Positions 43,440-54,351 of a stretch of DNA of 64,000 bases are shown here, piece by piece (the first letter of the stretch is position 1; every line of letters starts with the position of its first letter). A program made the position numbers and the translations under genes. The DNA comes from Medicago truncatula (taxonomy: Eukaryota > Streptophyta > Magnoliopsida > Fabales > Fabaceae): positions 7,951,001 to 8,015,000 of the forward strand of contig NC_053047.1 of the NCBI RefSeq assembly GCF_003473485.1. The letters run 5' to 3'. Under the pieces are notes generated by a model. It did no database searches and was not told the DNA's origin. It was given only the letters and a program-made list of their open reading frames with translations.

Positions 43440-44475
43440 CTGTCATAGGGATAAAAATTAACATTTATCAAAATATATACAATAACAAGAATGACAAGTT
43501 TGATGATGATCGGTAGAATATCCACAAATAAGAGCAAAACTCCTTGTCCCATCCCATGTTCTTGATCTTGAACTTCTTGACATTGGAAACAATCTCAAAA
43601 GTCGTAAACTAAAATTTAGAACAGAGAATATAAAAATAATCATTCAAAATTCTTGGTTGAAAAAAGATTGGGTGGTATCCAACGATTTATCCCATGAAGT
43701 ACGCAATGAGTGTTCCAACTTCCTTGAGTCTGAAGAAGAATATAACAATTCATATTTTAGATTCTCCCGTGGAGTTAGAAAACTTGATTAGGTTAGTTTT
43801 GTTTCTTTTTTCCTCTTGCTTCAGCTTGATTAATTATGTTAGTATAGGACGTGGAAAGCTTGATGCATGATCAATATTGCACCTTGTTGTTAAATGTAAG
43901 GTGCACAACCAGATGTTTTTACTTACTTCAAATGTAATAAATGAGTTGTTAGATGTAAGTCGCCACATTACGACGGCTAGCATACTTGTCCATTGTTGCA
44001 ACACTACACGTAGCTGCTATAGCACTGCTATTGACTACTCTGGTAAATGCTAATGCCTAGACATAGGGTTAGGTTTGCATTCATACACATTGCTCGGTCA
44101 TTTGGAATTAAATCAATCAACTATTTTTCTTAGAATCAAAAGTTTATTGATATAATAGATTCCGTGTCGTTAGACAAACATGTCACCGTACAATGAAGAA
44201 TAGATGGAGATATGATTAAAATATGTTGAGTATATAATCGAATAATGAAAAGGACATTAAACGATTAGTTAACGAAGTTTAGTCCCGACCAAATGATCTC
44301 TTTACTCTTATTTCATTACTTACATCGCACTAAAATATATGTTCACACAAACCAACTTTCCATACTCTAAATAGTATTAAGAGCGGTGCTAGCGACAATC
44401 GCTTCAACACTTGCTCATCAACACTCGACTGGATAATAAGCCACGTCATCACTCAATTCTCGGCTACCGGTTCTT
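43440..44475. other. Intergenic; partial copy of the 40.2-40.5 kb stretch
   Basis: About 43520-43800 matches about 40240-40510 with changes, including AGAAGAATATA.CAATTCAT and GGAGTTAGAAAACTTGATTA. No gene is seen. Confidence 0.4.
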
Positions 44476-44655
44476 TCAATGGGGTAATTCAAACTTGTTA
44501 AACGACAGGACTCCAGCATTCGATCGACATTTATAATGATGGTATTCAAGTGTCAAGGAATGCACCTCATTCTTTTGACACTTGAATACCATCATTTAAA
44601 ATGTCGATCGAATGTTGGAGTCATGCTTAGGTAGTTTGAATTTACCCCATTCCGG
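44476..44655. repeat. Long near-perfect foldback (about 78-bp arms)
   Basis: The left arm (44476-44555) and the right arm (44575-44655) are inverses with a loop of about 20 bases. Both contain CATTCGATCGACATTT and GATGGTATTCAAGTGTCAA, and both end in AATGGGGTAA. It may be a MITE, or a transcript with a miRNA- or siRNA-like hairpin. No clear target duplication was found. Confidence 0.75.
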
Positions 44656-45805
44656 GATAAGACAATTGTTGCAGGTTGAAGATACATTCCGGAATATAAT
44701 GTAATGTGACAACATATATAGTTGAATATGCATAATACATGTTGTTTTGAATGGAACAATAATTATCTTATTTATTCACTTTTCAAATTTATTTATTCAT
44801 TACGCAATTTTAATTATTTGAATTCACGTTAGATTTAATCAGTATTTATTCATTACGCAATTTTTATTCGAATTCACGTTAGATTTAAAACTGACTTTTC
44901 TTAATACACATTTTTTATTTGAATTTTTGTATTTCATATAAATAAATGCAAATAAAAACTAAAATAAAGGAACACAAGTAATAGATATAAATCACATTTT
45001 ATTAATAGGTGGAGTCAAAATTGTCTCTCGTCGTACATTTATTTCTTAATAGGTGGAGTCATCTTTATTCCTAGAACTTCTGGATACTCTTCTCCAATAG
45101 GTGGAGTCATCTTAACAGGTGGAGTCATCTTTGTTCCTCATCACCTTTGCACTCTTGTTGTTTAATAATACATTTAACTACCGCTTGGGTTAAAACAAAG
45201 GAAAAAAACACAAACCATAAACCCTAAACCCTAAATCCTGGGGTAAAACCAATTCAAAGAAACCTTTTGAAATTTTCAAATTTTCAAAGAGGCTTATTTC
45301 AATGAAAGGCGAATGATGACAAACCAACATTTTGTAGTAGAAAGAGGAAGAATGAGAGTAAATAGGAGAGAATGTGAGAAAATGAGAGTGAGGAGGAGAG
45401 AATGTGAGGAAATGTGAGAATGTATGTTGAAAAAATAGGTCGAATGAATGATGGAAAAAGAGGTTGAATGTTGAAAAAATAGGTTGAACGATGAAAAAAG
45501 AGGTTAGTTGAATGATGGAAAAAGAGGTTGAATGATGAAAAAGATGTTGAATGATGAAAAAGACGTTGCATCCCAGAACGCACGTAGCGGCAGTTAACTG
45601 CCGCTGGAGCCAGGGGTTGTTTACAGTCGCCGGTTAGTTCAACGGTAGTTAACAACCACTTGGGACTTTTACGTAATTTTCTTGTGTTATTGTGAAGTTC
45701 TCAATGTCATAAAATCAATTTTCAAATTGCAAACGTATTTTCAGCGTGTATTTCACATGTTTTATTTCTTTAGAATTGCAAAATTGAGATTTTTTTAAAA
45801 TCATG
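44656..45805. repeat. Repeat-rich intergenic stretch
   Basis: At about 44775-44890 a phrase with TATTTATTCATTACGCAATTT and GAATTCACGTTAGATTTAA is duplicated in tandem. At about 45005-45135, AATAGGTGGAGTCATCTT recurs four times. At about 45340-45570, purine-rich units such as AGAGGTTGAATGATGAAAAA repeat. At 45580-45660 lie pieces such as GGCAGTTAACTGCCGCTGG, known from legume transposons. The minus-strand frame at 45655-45299 is a translation of this repeat, not a gene. Confidence 0.5.
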
Positions 45806-46203
45806 TTATTAGAAATCATAAAGATTAAAATTTGACGCATTTACACATAGTAAAGCATAGTAAACTCATGACTTTCTAGGTCAAGGGTTGACAAACAGGA
45901 GTCTATAGTCAAACAAGATATTATTTTTTACTTGATTGTCAATTGTATTTTACGCCATTTCAAAAATACTTACAATTTCCTCTCTAAAATAATCAGACGC
46001 TCAAATAAAAAATCTACTTGATCAACCAAAAAAAAAATCTACTTGAACTTTTCATAAAATCATAACCATAAAGAAGTTTAAACATCATTATAAGATCATA
46101 AATCCATATTTATTTATCATATATTTAGATCAAAAATACATTTTGATACACAAACCATAACTTTTATTTTTATATGATCATATAATAAGTACAATTTATT
46201 AAT

Positions 46204-46539
46204 TTATTTGGGAAGAATTTCAAACAAAGCGAGGTAAAAGTGATTTGGTGGCTTCTCACCCACATATGATAGATAGCGGTTAGAAGTTGAACCATTGTTT
46301 GCAGAAATGTTGAATATGTAGTGGGTCTCATCGTCCACATCAGAGGATAAACCACCGACAAGTTTCTCGAACTTCAATTTCCCTTCAGTAACTTGCTTGT
46401 TGTGTTCGGTAACAGCAAATTTAGCGATATCAATCACGTATGGATCACTGATGTTCAAGTCTCTTATGTTCAGAGCTTGATTTGTGGCCGCTGAGGCAAA
46501 CAAAACAACAAGAATAAGAAAAAGAGATTGAAATCTCAT
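46204..46539 (-). CDS. Small secreted cystatin-like protein, copy 1
   Basis: The 111-residue frame has a signal peptide (MRFQSLFLILVVLFASAATN) and a phytocystatin-like body: IDIAKFAVTEHNKQ is close to the plant cystatin LARFAV signature. A strand with LKFEKLVGG follows, then HYIFNISANN and a C-terminal PPNHFYLALFEI. The QxVxG loop that inserts into papain-like proteases is not seen where it should be, between the two strands. Canonical inhibition is therefore doubtful. The ATG lies about 70-80 bases downstream of a TTATATACAC TATA-like element. Its sequence, flank and promoter are repeated at 54.0 kb. Confidence 0.8.
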   Translation of the reverse strand: MRFQSLFLILVVLFASAATNQALNIRDLNISDPYVIDIAKFAVTEHNKQVTEGKLKFEKLVGGLSSDVDDETHYIFNISANNGSTSNRYLSYVGEKPPNHFYLALFEILPK

Positions 46540-46645
46540 GATGCTTGTATTATAATTGTTATCTTTTCAAGCTTTACAAGTTTTGTTGGTGTGAGTAATC
46601 CTTAGCCAATTATACAGTTATATACACAAATCTCTATTATAAACA

Positions 46646-47031
46646 TTTTCCTTATTTTATTTTGATAGTACATGTGTCATCCTAGAATTCTAAGGTGCAT
46701 ATTATATTGTTCTTATTTAGTGCATTTCATATTTTTTTGCTATTTAAGGGCATAATTGAAGCAATTTACTTTGTCAAATCACAAGTACACATAACATTTT
46801 CACATTCTCCATCTCATTTAATGTTTTCTATCAACCAATTTTCCTTATTTAATTTTGATAGTACACGTGTCATCCTAGAATTCTAAGGTGCATATTATAT
46901 TGTTCTTATTTAGTGCATTTCATATTTTTTTGCTATTTAAGGCCATAATTGAAGCAATTTACTTTGTCAAATCACAAGTACACATAACATTTTCACATTC
47001 TCCATCTCATTTAATGTTTTCTATCAACCAA
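46646..47031 (+). repeat. 193-bp direct tandem duplication upstream of cystatin-like copy 1
   Basis: Copies 46646-46838 and 46839-47031 are nearly identical; both contain CATCCTAGAATTCTAAGGTG and TTCACATTCTCCATCTCATT. Few differences mean it is recent. The region 47035-47140 continues with three shorter repeats containing ATCATGACTCATTT. Confidence 0.9.
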
Positions 47032-47404
47032 TCATTGTAGATTGTGACTCATTTTTTTTTCTATCAACCAATCATAGAATGGATCATGACTCATTTGCTT
47101 TTTAAGACCCAATCAGAATTGATCATGACTCATTTTTCTAAATTCATATATGATTTTTTCCTATTTATATATATAGGGTGAGGATATTTTGACTTCAAGA
47201 GTAAGTGTAATATCTTATTCCAAATTTTGAACTTTAATTCTAATATTGGTTAATGACTTAGATTAATTGATATGATAGGCTTTAATTCCATTTTCTATTG
47301 TAGTCAACACTTATCACCGCAAAATAAGAAAATAATAAATGTCTTTTAATTGCTTGATTTTTGTTCCAAAGCACTATTTACAAAAATCTCCTATACAAAG
47401 CAAA

Positions 47405-48480
47405 AGATAAAAAGAAAAGAAACACTTAGCCTATGCCCAAAATGGTGAACGGGCTAAGCCACCACCCATGGTAATTGAGGGGAAGAGAGGAATACTTCGC
47501 CTTCAACCACGTAAAGGCAAGCGACTTAATCTTGTCGACCACCTGATTAACCGAGCATTCTTTGACATTAAACAGCCTATTGTTTCTTTCCTTCCATATT
47601 TCCCAAACAACCGCATACCATATAACCTGAAGAACAGAGCGATGTGCCTTTGTGAAACCACCAGCTAAACTAGTTAAAATGATCGGACACCTGAAAAGGG
47701 GTAGCCACGGTCAAGCCTAACCACCTATGAATAAAGTGCCATACATAACCAAAAAAATTACAATGTAAAAACAAATGATTTGAAGATTCCAAAGAGCCAC
47801 AACCAGCGACACATAGCCTGGATGTTTCGTCAATAACACCACGACGGAACAAATTATCTTTTGTGGGCAATCTATCTCGAAAAAACCGCCACGCAAAGAA
47901 CACCACCTTCAACGGAATGTCTCTATGCCACAAGTAACAGGCATCCACTGAAAGAACTAAAGGAGGTTGAAGAGTAAGATAGTTATAGGCACTTCGGACA
48001 GTGAAGACATTTGAGGATTCTAACGTCCAAAGTCATTTATCAACCTTCACAACCTGTAAATTCACATTCTGAAGCAATAAAATTAGATCCCCCAATAAAC
48101 CTTCCTCCCACACAAACAACCTCCGCCTCCATCTCCACGCCTCACCGCCTACCCCCTAGCCTAAATGACACATATCAAACACCGAGCTCCCCTTAAACAC
48201 CGATAAATCATACAATCTATTAAACCTGACCCTAAACTCCTCTCCACCACACCAAACGTCTCACCAAAAAATAGTATTCTCCCCATTACCTACTGCTCTA
48301 CGCACGTGGTTGGTGAACCACTCCTCCCTGCAAATTGCGTAAATATCGCGCCACCACAACTAAGCCTCGCGGCCTCCTCCCAACAGCCTCCCTCCCTCCA
48401 AACCATACCTCACTACCAACACCCTAAACCACAAATTGACATTATCCTCCAAGAACCTCCAACACCATTTTCCTAACAAC
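47405..48480 (-). pseudogene. L1-type LINE polyprotein relic (3' end)
   Basis: The clearest frame (47948-47670) encodes the zinc-binding region of a plant non-LTR reverse transcriptase: LWHRDIPLKVVFFAWRFFRD, RLPTKDNLFRRGV, and the Cys/His set CVAGCGSLESSNHLFLHC. Upstream to 48480 the protein continues as WCWRFLEDNVNLWFRVLV and RDIYAICREEWF with several stops. Downstream to 47405 it ends as VVWEIWKERNNRLF. Multiple stops show it is dead. Confidence 0.85.
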
Positions 48481-48489
48481 GCTAAATTA

Positions 48490-48612
48490 AACATCATAAA
48501 CATCATCTTATAACAATATAAACGATACATCATAAACATCATCTTATAACAACATAGACAACACATCATATACATCATCTTATAACAACATACACAACAC
48601 ATCATAAACAAC
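48490..48612. repeat. 36-bp tandem repeat, just over three copies
   Basis: The unit includes CATCATCTTATAACAAC; starts of this phrase fall at 48501, 48537 and 48573. It then degrades into shorter CATCATAA repeats up to about 48690. Confidence 0.8.
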
Positions 48613-48819
48613 ATCATAACATCATAATCAATATCATAAATAACATAACAAAATCATAATCAATATCATAAACAACATCATATAATCTTCATAAGCACTT
48701 CATTAACAACTCGTGGATAGAAGACAACTCAACAACTTAACAACTCGTGGATGACAACTCATCAACAACGACTTTGATTCGACAATGCAACTTCGACTTC
48801 TTAATCATGCATGTGGTAT

Positions 48820-49020
48820 CAATCCAGGGCATCAAGCCCCCAACATATTGAGCATAAATACACTCTCAGGGCATCAAGCCCTCAACTTAAAGAGCAAAAG
48901 CTCACAGGACATCAAGCCCTCAACGTATTGAGCATAAATATACTCCCATGACATCAAGCCCTCAACTTAAAGAGCAACAGCTCATAGAACATCAAGCCCT
49001 CAACGTAAATGAGTATGCAT
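48820..49020. repeat. Dimeric 80-bp repeat built on a CATCAAGCCC core
   Basis: The phrase CATCAAGCCC starts at 48830, 48872, 48910, 48952 and 48990, so spacings alternate 42, 38, 42, 38. The alternate spacers share TATTGAGCATAAATA or CTTAAAGAGCAA.AGCTCA. In the first copies GGGC-ATCAA-GCCC can form a small hairpin. It lies in a larger repeat-rich region, probably an LTR-retrotransposon relic. Confidence 0.8.
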
Positions 49021-49209
49021 GGACTCAACAACTAATGCAACGACAACCAACAACTTCAACGACATCGACAACAACTTACAACTTTAACAACATTGACAAC
49101 AACTTACAACTTTAACAACTTGACCAACATATGCAACTTAATGATTTAGTAATCAATACAGCAGAGACAGCAACATACAACAACTTCACAACATAACATC
49201 ATTAATAAT

Positions 49210-50530
49210 TGATGTAGTATTTTTGCATCAAACAATAGTAAGTATTTATATCGTCTCCACAGGGACTGGTGCGATATTCTAAGCCGTTCAACAATTCATA
49301 TCGTTCTGAGCTAGGGTTTCGAAGTTGTTTTTGTTCATAAACTATATAGAACTACAGAAAGGTAAATGGGACGAGAGTTAACAGGGAAATGATTATGTTA
49401 GGATTAAACTTCATCAACCTATTCATATGTATTCTCGGATTAGTGTTGCAGATCCTAATTATCAATTGATATTATCACATATCGCTCGACAACATCATTC
49501 GTATCCAAATGATGTCATGAATTCTATTGAGTCGTTCAATCGTTGATTTCCCAAACTACTAAACGATCCACTAGTCGATTGTATCGTTGTATAGTTGATT
49601 TCCCAAACTATTCAATGATGCAAAAGCTTTAAGTTCCAATAGTCAAAGTGATTACCAAAACCTAATTCCATATCTAGAACAAGAGATTTGATAGAAGATT
49701 ATTCTAACCTAGATTCAAAAGGTATTTTTCAATCACGATTCAAATCCATAAGATCAAAATGGAAAACAAGAATAACCTCAACATCAAAAGATAACTAAGA
49801 ACAAACAACATCATAATCAAAGGGAATACATACTAATAGAGTTGATTACATTCAATCCCAACAAAAAAGAGTTTAGCTACACATTGTCATGGTAACCTTA
49901 CAAGGAGAAAAGAAGAGATGAAATGAGCAAGCCATGATGTCTCAATGATCTTGGAGATTACTTCAATCCTTGTGCTCCTTGCTCCTTAAGTTCTCTCTGG
50001 TTTTCCCCTGCTTTTTCTCTCCCTCAAGTGGTCTATGATATGATATTATCTGGATTAAGGTCTGGGGCTATTTATATAATTCTGGAAAATTGCAGCGTGG
50101 CTTAGCCACGCTCACTTTGCTTAGCCATACTCAGATTTCTTCCCCATTGGGTTTCTGCCACATCAGCATTGGATGTCCAAAACCGCCTTAGCTCTCCTAG
50201 CCACGCATATCTCTCGCTTAGCCACGCTTCATGGCTTTGACTTTTCTTAGCCACGCTCCCATATTCAGATTTCTTTTGCTCTCTGACTTGCATTGCTTTG
50301 GCATGGCTTTGACTTTGCTTAGCCACGATGACAACATCTAATTTTCTTCACTTTCTTTGATCTTTTTCTCTTGGCAAGCAAATCCCTACATAATTGGTTG
50401 GTATTAAACATAAAAAGCATAAAGTGGTATTAATCTATTATTTTGGAGCTTTTCATGAGATAATTTGTAAAACAAGTAATTAAAGTGCCTAAAATATATA
50501 TGTTATTTAACTAATTTATGGCACTTATCA
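49210..50530. mobile_element. Solo LTR of 1321 bp with exact 5-bp target duplication
   Basis: It begins TGATGTAGTATTTTTGCATC, ends GGCACTTATCA, and is flanked by ATAAT at 49205-49209 and 50531-50535. TG...CA ends and an exact 5-bp duplication mark a solo LTR left after recombination. The phrase ATATCGTCTCCACAGGGACT near the start is typical of a common plant retroelement family I cannot name. The frame 50326-50102 is a shadow of a TTAGCCACGC repeat inside it. Confidence 0.75.
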
Positions 50531-51525
50531 ATAATAACAACTTGAATGGTATAACAAAATTATTTTCTATATCATACCTTTTTCACATAAATATATGTAA
50601 CTCAAATTATTCAACAACAACATTCACATAATATATGTATTTCCAATTATCCAACAAAGATATTCACGTCAAACCAAATTAGATCCATCACAACATAGGT
50701 TAAATACTCTTAAACACCCTAGTTGAACTCATAGTACTTCTAATTTTGAGGTTTGGAATTATTCCTTAAGTTTTGGATTAACTTAGAAACGGTTATGCTG
50801 AATTTTCATAAGATTTCACTAAGACCTTCTTGGAGTATTTTCATCATATCTCAAGAACCAAAAATCATTTTCACGTCAAACCAAAGCCACTAGAAAGCTA
50901 ACTCAATTATCTACAACTTTCATGTTTATACCAAAGGTCAATTCAAAACAGAAACGTGTGAAAAAGATGCAAGAACATGAAACAGGACGTGCTGTCAGAG
51001 AGCAACTCCAAAAAAACCCACTTTTCACCCCAAAATCCCAATTTTAACTTCCCTATGCCCAAATTTGATCCAAAAACTTGTCTAACCATTTCTATACATG
51101 TTAAGGCACTCAAAACCATATAAAACATTGCACTAAAAATAACCCATGATCTGAACATCAATTCTACACAAATTCAACCGATTTTCTACTCTATTAACAA
51201 CCAATTACAACTTCAAAACCTAATTCCCAAATTCCCATAACTACAACCTACAACATGCTAAACTCAATTTCAGAATTATACAACTTAGAATTAGAGAAAG
51301 TTAGTCCCACCCTTACCTTAAATTAGATGATCGGACTCTACAAGATTGCTCCTCTTCTCACAAGATTCTTCTCTTCTCTTGACTTCTCACTTTCTCCTTT
51401 TTCTCCCAAAATCAGTTTCACGTAATCCTTATTTTCTAATTCTAACTCTCACCTTTTATATAAATCCTTAAACTACTTATTTTCTCTTATTTGCAAATCT
51501 ACCCTCAAAGTCTCAACATTCTATC

Positions 51526-51527
<2 letters not shown>

Positions 51528-51589
<62 letters not shown>
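51528..51589. repeat. AT dinucleotide microsatellite
   Basis: About 30 uninterrupted AT units. It is likely to be length-variable and to be affected by assembly or sequencing errors. Confidence 0.95.
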
Positions 51590-51594
<5 letters not shown>

Positions 51595-52015
51595 AAATAT
51601 TTCTATAACAAATATATCTCTATAACAAATATATTTCTATAACATATATATTTCTTCACCAAATAACAAATATATTTATACACCAGATAACATATATATT
51701 TCTACACCAGATAACATATATATTTCTACCCCAGATAACATATATATTTCTGCACCAAATAACAAATATATTTCTACAACACATAACATATATATTTCCA
51801 CACCAAATAACATAATATTTCAACACCAAATAACAAATATATTTTTACACCAGATAACATATATATTTCTACACAAAATAACAATATATTTCTATATCAG
51901 ATAACATATATATTTCTACACCAAATAACAAATATATTTATACACCACATAACATATATATTTCCACATCAAATAACATAATATTTCAACACCAAATAAC
52001 AAAATATTTTATACT
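51590..52015. repeat. 24-bp minisatellite, about 17 copies
   Basis: The unit is close to AACATATATATTTCTACACC followed by AGAT or AAAT. Units vary at a few fixed positions, and a block of three or four units recurs (about 51780-51850 and 51955-52015), showing higher-order duplication. Confidence 0.9.
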
Positions 52016-52134
52016 AATATATACCAACATATAACATAACAAAATATCACTGATCATCAAAATAAATCGACTAAATTATTAAAAGACATCTAAACTCAAT
52101 TAAATTAAATAAATAATAAAATAGGGTGTTACAC

Positions 52135-53500
52135 CTAGCAGAGATTATTTAGTGATCTAGTTTTATGGACTTCGGTCTTGCAGAGATCCGTTAGTGACTT
52201 GATGATTGTTGATGATAAATGTGTTTAATGAATACATACTTGTGATATTTGGAATTGATTGGTTGATGAATTATGTCATAATGGAATAAGTGACTTGATG
52301 AATTTGTGCATTGGTGAAATTGTTGAATGATGTGATTTATGTGGATTGTGTATATCTACATTGGTGGATTTTGTCGATGGTTGTAAATAAATGATCTATG
52401 CTCTAATTGCACATCTTGCTTACTTGTGCTTATACACTTGATGATAAATGTTTCGGTAATAGTGATGAGGTGAGAATTGTATACGTGTATGTACATATAT
52501 GTTTTTGTGATTCCTTTGATAATGATAAGGCTTAATTACTCTTTTGATCCCTTAATTTATTTATTGGTTTCGTATTGGTTTCGTTTTGGTTCCTTAACTA
52601 TTAAAAGTTTCGTTTTGGTCCCTTAACTCTAATACATTCATCCTAACATAAAGGACCAAAGTGGTTGAGAGAGGATGAGTTAAGGGACCAAAACAAAACC
52701 AAAAAGTAAGTTAAAGGACCAAAACGAAACTTTTAATAGTTAAGGGACCAAAATGAAACCAAAAAGTAAGTTAAGGGACCAAAACGAAACTTTTAATAGT
52801 TAAGGTACCAAAACGAAACCAAAAAAATAAGTTAAGGGACCAAAAGAGTAATTAAGCCTAATGATAATTACTTGCTTATAACTTTGAAATGTATTGTTGA
52901 GTTATGTATGCTAAATGAAGAATAATGTGAGTAATCCTTTCTTGATTGTTGTTGATGAATTGATTTATTCATGTCAATTATGTGGAACTGAAATTGTTTT
53001 ATTCATGTCAATTATGTGGAACTTGAATTGATTTATTCATGTCTAACTGTTATGTGGATTATGATGATGTAATACTTACCCCTAATGGTTTTGACCGCCT
53101 ACCTGTTTGTATGGATGGGTAGACGCTGTGCAGGATTAGTTGCTCTGGTGAATTGATTGTTGCTTGGTGGATATCGGAAGCTATCTCCGGTATCGGTGTT
53201 GTAGAGTCTAGGATGGCTCTGATCTAGGCGTCTGTTTGTTGTCTAGATTTTTTTTGTTTGGATTATTCATTCATGTTGGAGATTTATCCATTGTTGGGAT
53301 TTGGAGATTCATTTATATTGATGTATTATTTGATTCATGACATGTATGCTTCGAAGTATTCTGGTTTATATCCGCTGCGACTGTTGAGATTTTTATTCAT
53401 GCATGTTGAATTTGAATTTTGTATGATGATGTAGCGTCTATTTCTTGAATAATTGTCTTATTCGTGAGTTTTACCGCTTTAATAGAAATAGGGTGTTACA
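52135..53500. other. Second LTR-like stretch ending in GGGTGTTACA
   Basis: It ends AGAAATAGGGTGTTACA at 53500. No coding frame survives. Two such ends 1366 bp apart suggest adjacent or nested copies of related LTRs. Confidence 0.4.
52529..52858. mobile_element. 330-bp MITE with Mutator-type ends and 9-bp duplication
   Basis: It starts GGCTTAATTACTCTTTTG and ends with the inverse, CAAAAGAGTAATTAAGCC. A perfect TAATGATAA lies at 52520-52528 and 52859-52867. Inside, the phrase GGGACCAAAACGAAAC with TTTTAATAGTTAAGG repeats in tandem, also inverted at the left. Its ends share GGCTTAA with the 3.5-kb element at 20.2 kb. Confidence 0.9.
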
Positions 53501-54024
53501 TGGTTTGCCTCGGTTTACATTTTTGTAGGCGGTTGCTGTTATTTATTTCTATTTCTTTTTCTTTTATGTTTTTCTTACTTGTTTTTCCTGTATTTTTCTT
53601 TAAGGGTTTTAGCCTAATCCCCCATCTTTTTTGTTTTTTCTTTTTGTTTCGTAAAAAATCATGAAGATCAAAATTTGATGCATCTACACATACTAAACTC
53701 ATGATTTTCTAGGCCAAGGGTTGACAAACACTAGTCTATAGTCAAACATGATATTATTTGCCTATTGAATTTTACCCCATTTCAAAAATACTTACAATTT
53801 CCTCTCTAAAATAATCAGACGCTCAAATATAAAATCCACATGAACTTTTCATAAGATAATAACCATAAAGAATTTTAAACATAATTATAAGATCAAATTA
53901 AATATTTAGATAAAAAAATCCATTTTGATGCACAAACCTTAAACTTTTATTGTTATATGATCATACAATTTAATAATTTAATTGAGAACACTTTTATTTT
54001 TATATGATCATACAATATAATAAT
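53501..54024. other. 3' flank of cystatin-like copy 2, duplicated from 45.8 kb
   Basis: From about 53650 the sequence matches about 45810-46200, including AAGGGTTGACAAACA and GTCTATAGTCAAACA. The T-rich frames at 53464-53702 are not genes. Confidence 0.6.
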
Positions 54025-54351
54025 TTAACTGTTACGAATATGAAAGTATTTGAGGTTAAAGTGATTTGGTGGACTCTCATACACAAGTGAATCATAGATG
54101 TTAGAAGCTGAACCATTGTTTGCAGAAATGGCGAGGATGTAGACGGTCTCATCGGTTAAACCACCGAGAAGTTTCTCAAACTTCAATTTCGCCTCAGTAA
54201 CTTGCTTGTTGTGTTCGGTTACAGTAAATTTAGCAATATCAATCATTTGTGGATCACTGACGTTGACGCGTCTGTTGATGTTTAGGGCTTGATTTGTGGC
54301 CACTGAGGCAAACAAAACAATAAGGACAAGAAAAAGAGACTGAAATCTCAT
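54025..54351 (-). CDS. Small secreted cystatin-like protein, copy 2
   Basis: The 108-residue frame has a signal peptide (MRFQSLFLVLIVLFASVATN), then IDIAKFTVTEHNKQ, LKFEKLLGGL, VYILAISANN and PPNHFNLKYF. It differs from copy 1 by many substitutions and small in-frame gaps, and has a different C-terminus (FHIRNS). As in copy 1, the QxVxG protease-binding loop is not recognisable. The upstream region shares about 90 bases with copy 1, ending at TTATATACACAAAT. Both frames have stayed open through divergence, which suggests selection, but I cannot measure it here. Confidence 0.78.
   Translation of the reverse strand: MRFQSLFLVLIVLFASVATNQALNINRRVNVSDPQMIDIAKFTVTEHNKQVTEAKLKFEKLLGGLTDETVYILAISANNGSASNIYDSLVYESPPNHFNLKYFHIRNS

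Larger units (their letters stand above)
50536..52134. other. Probable LTR-retrotransposon remnant ending in GGGTGTTACA
   Basis: The stretch has no gene. It ends AATAGGGTGTTACA at 52134, like the 3' terminus of many gypsy-type LTRs. A pyrimidine-rich, promoter-like region lies at about 51340-51460. The microsatellite and 24-bp minisatellite listed separately lie inside it. Confidence 0.4.

Noticed and set aside
45299-45655. 118-codon minus-strand frame rich in His, Ser and Phe
   Set aside because: It is the translation of a purine-rich tandem repeat and a transposon-like end.
48360-48617. Minus-strand frame rich in Met and Cys
   Set aside because: Its first half translates the 36-bp tandem repeat; the second half is the LINE relic.
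48820-49020. CRISPR-like regular repeat
   Set aside because: The sequence is plant nuclear DNA and the spacers are themselves repeated; it is a dimeric minisatellite.
50102-50326. Minus-strand frame with AKQSQSHA repeats
   Set aside because: It lies inside the solo LTR and reflects its GCTTAGCCACGC repeats.
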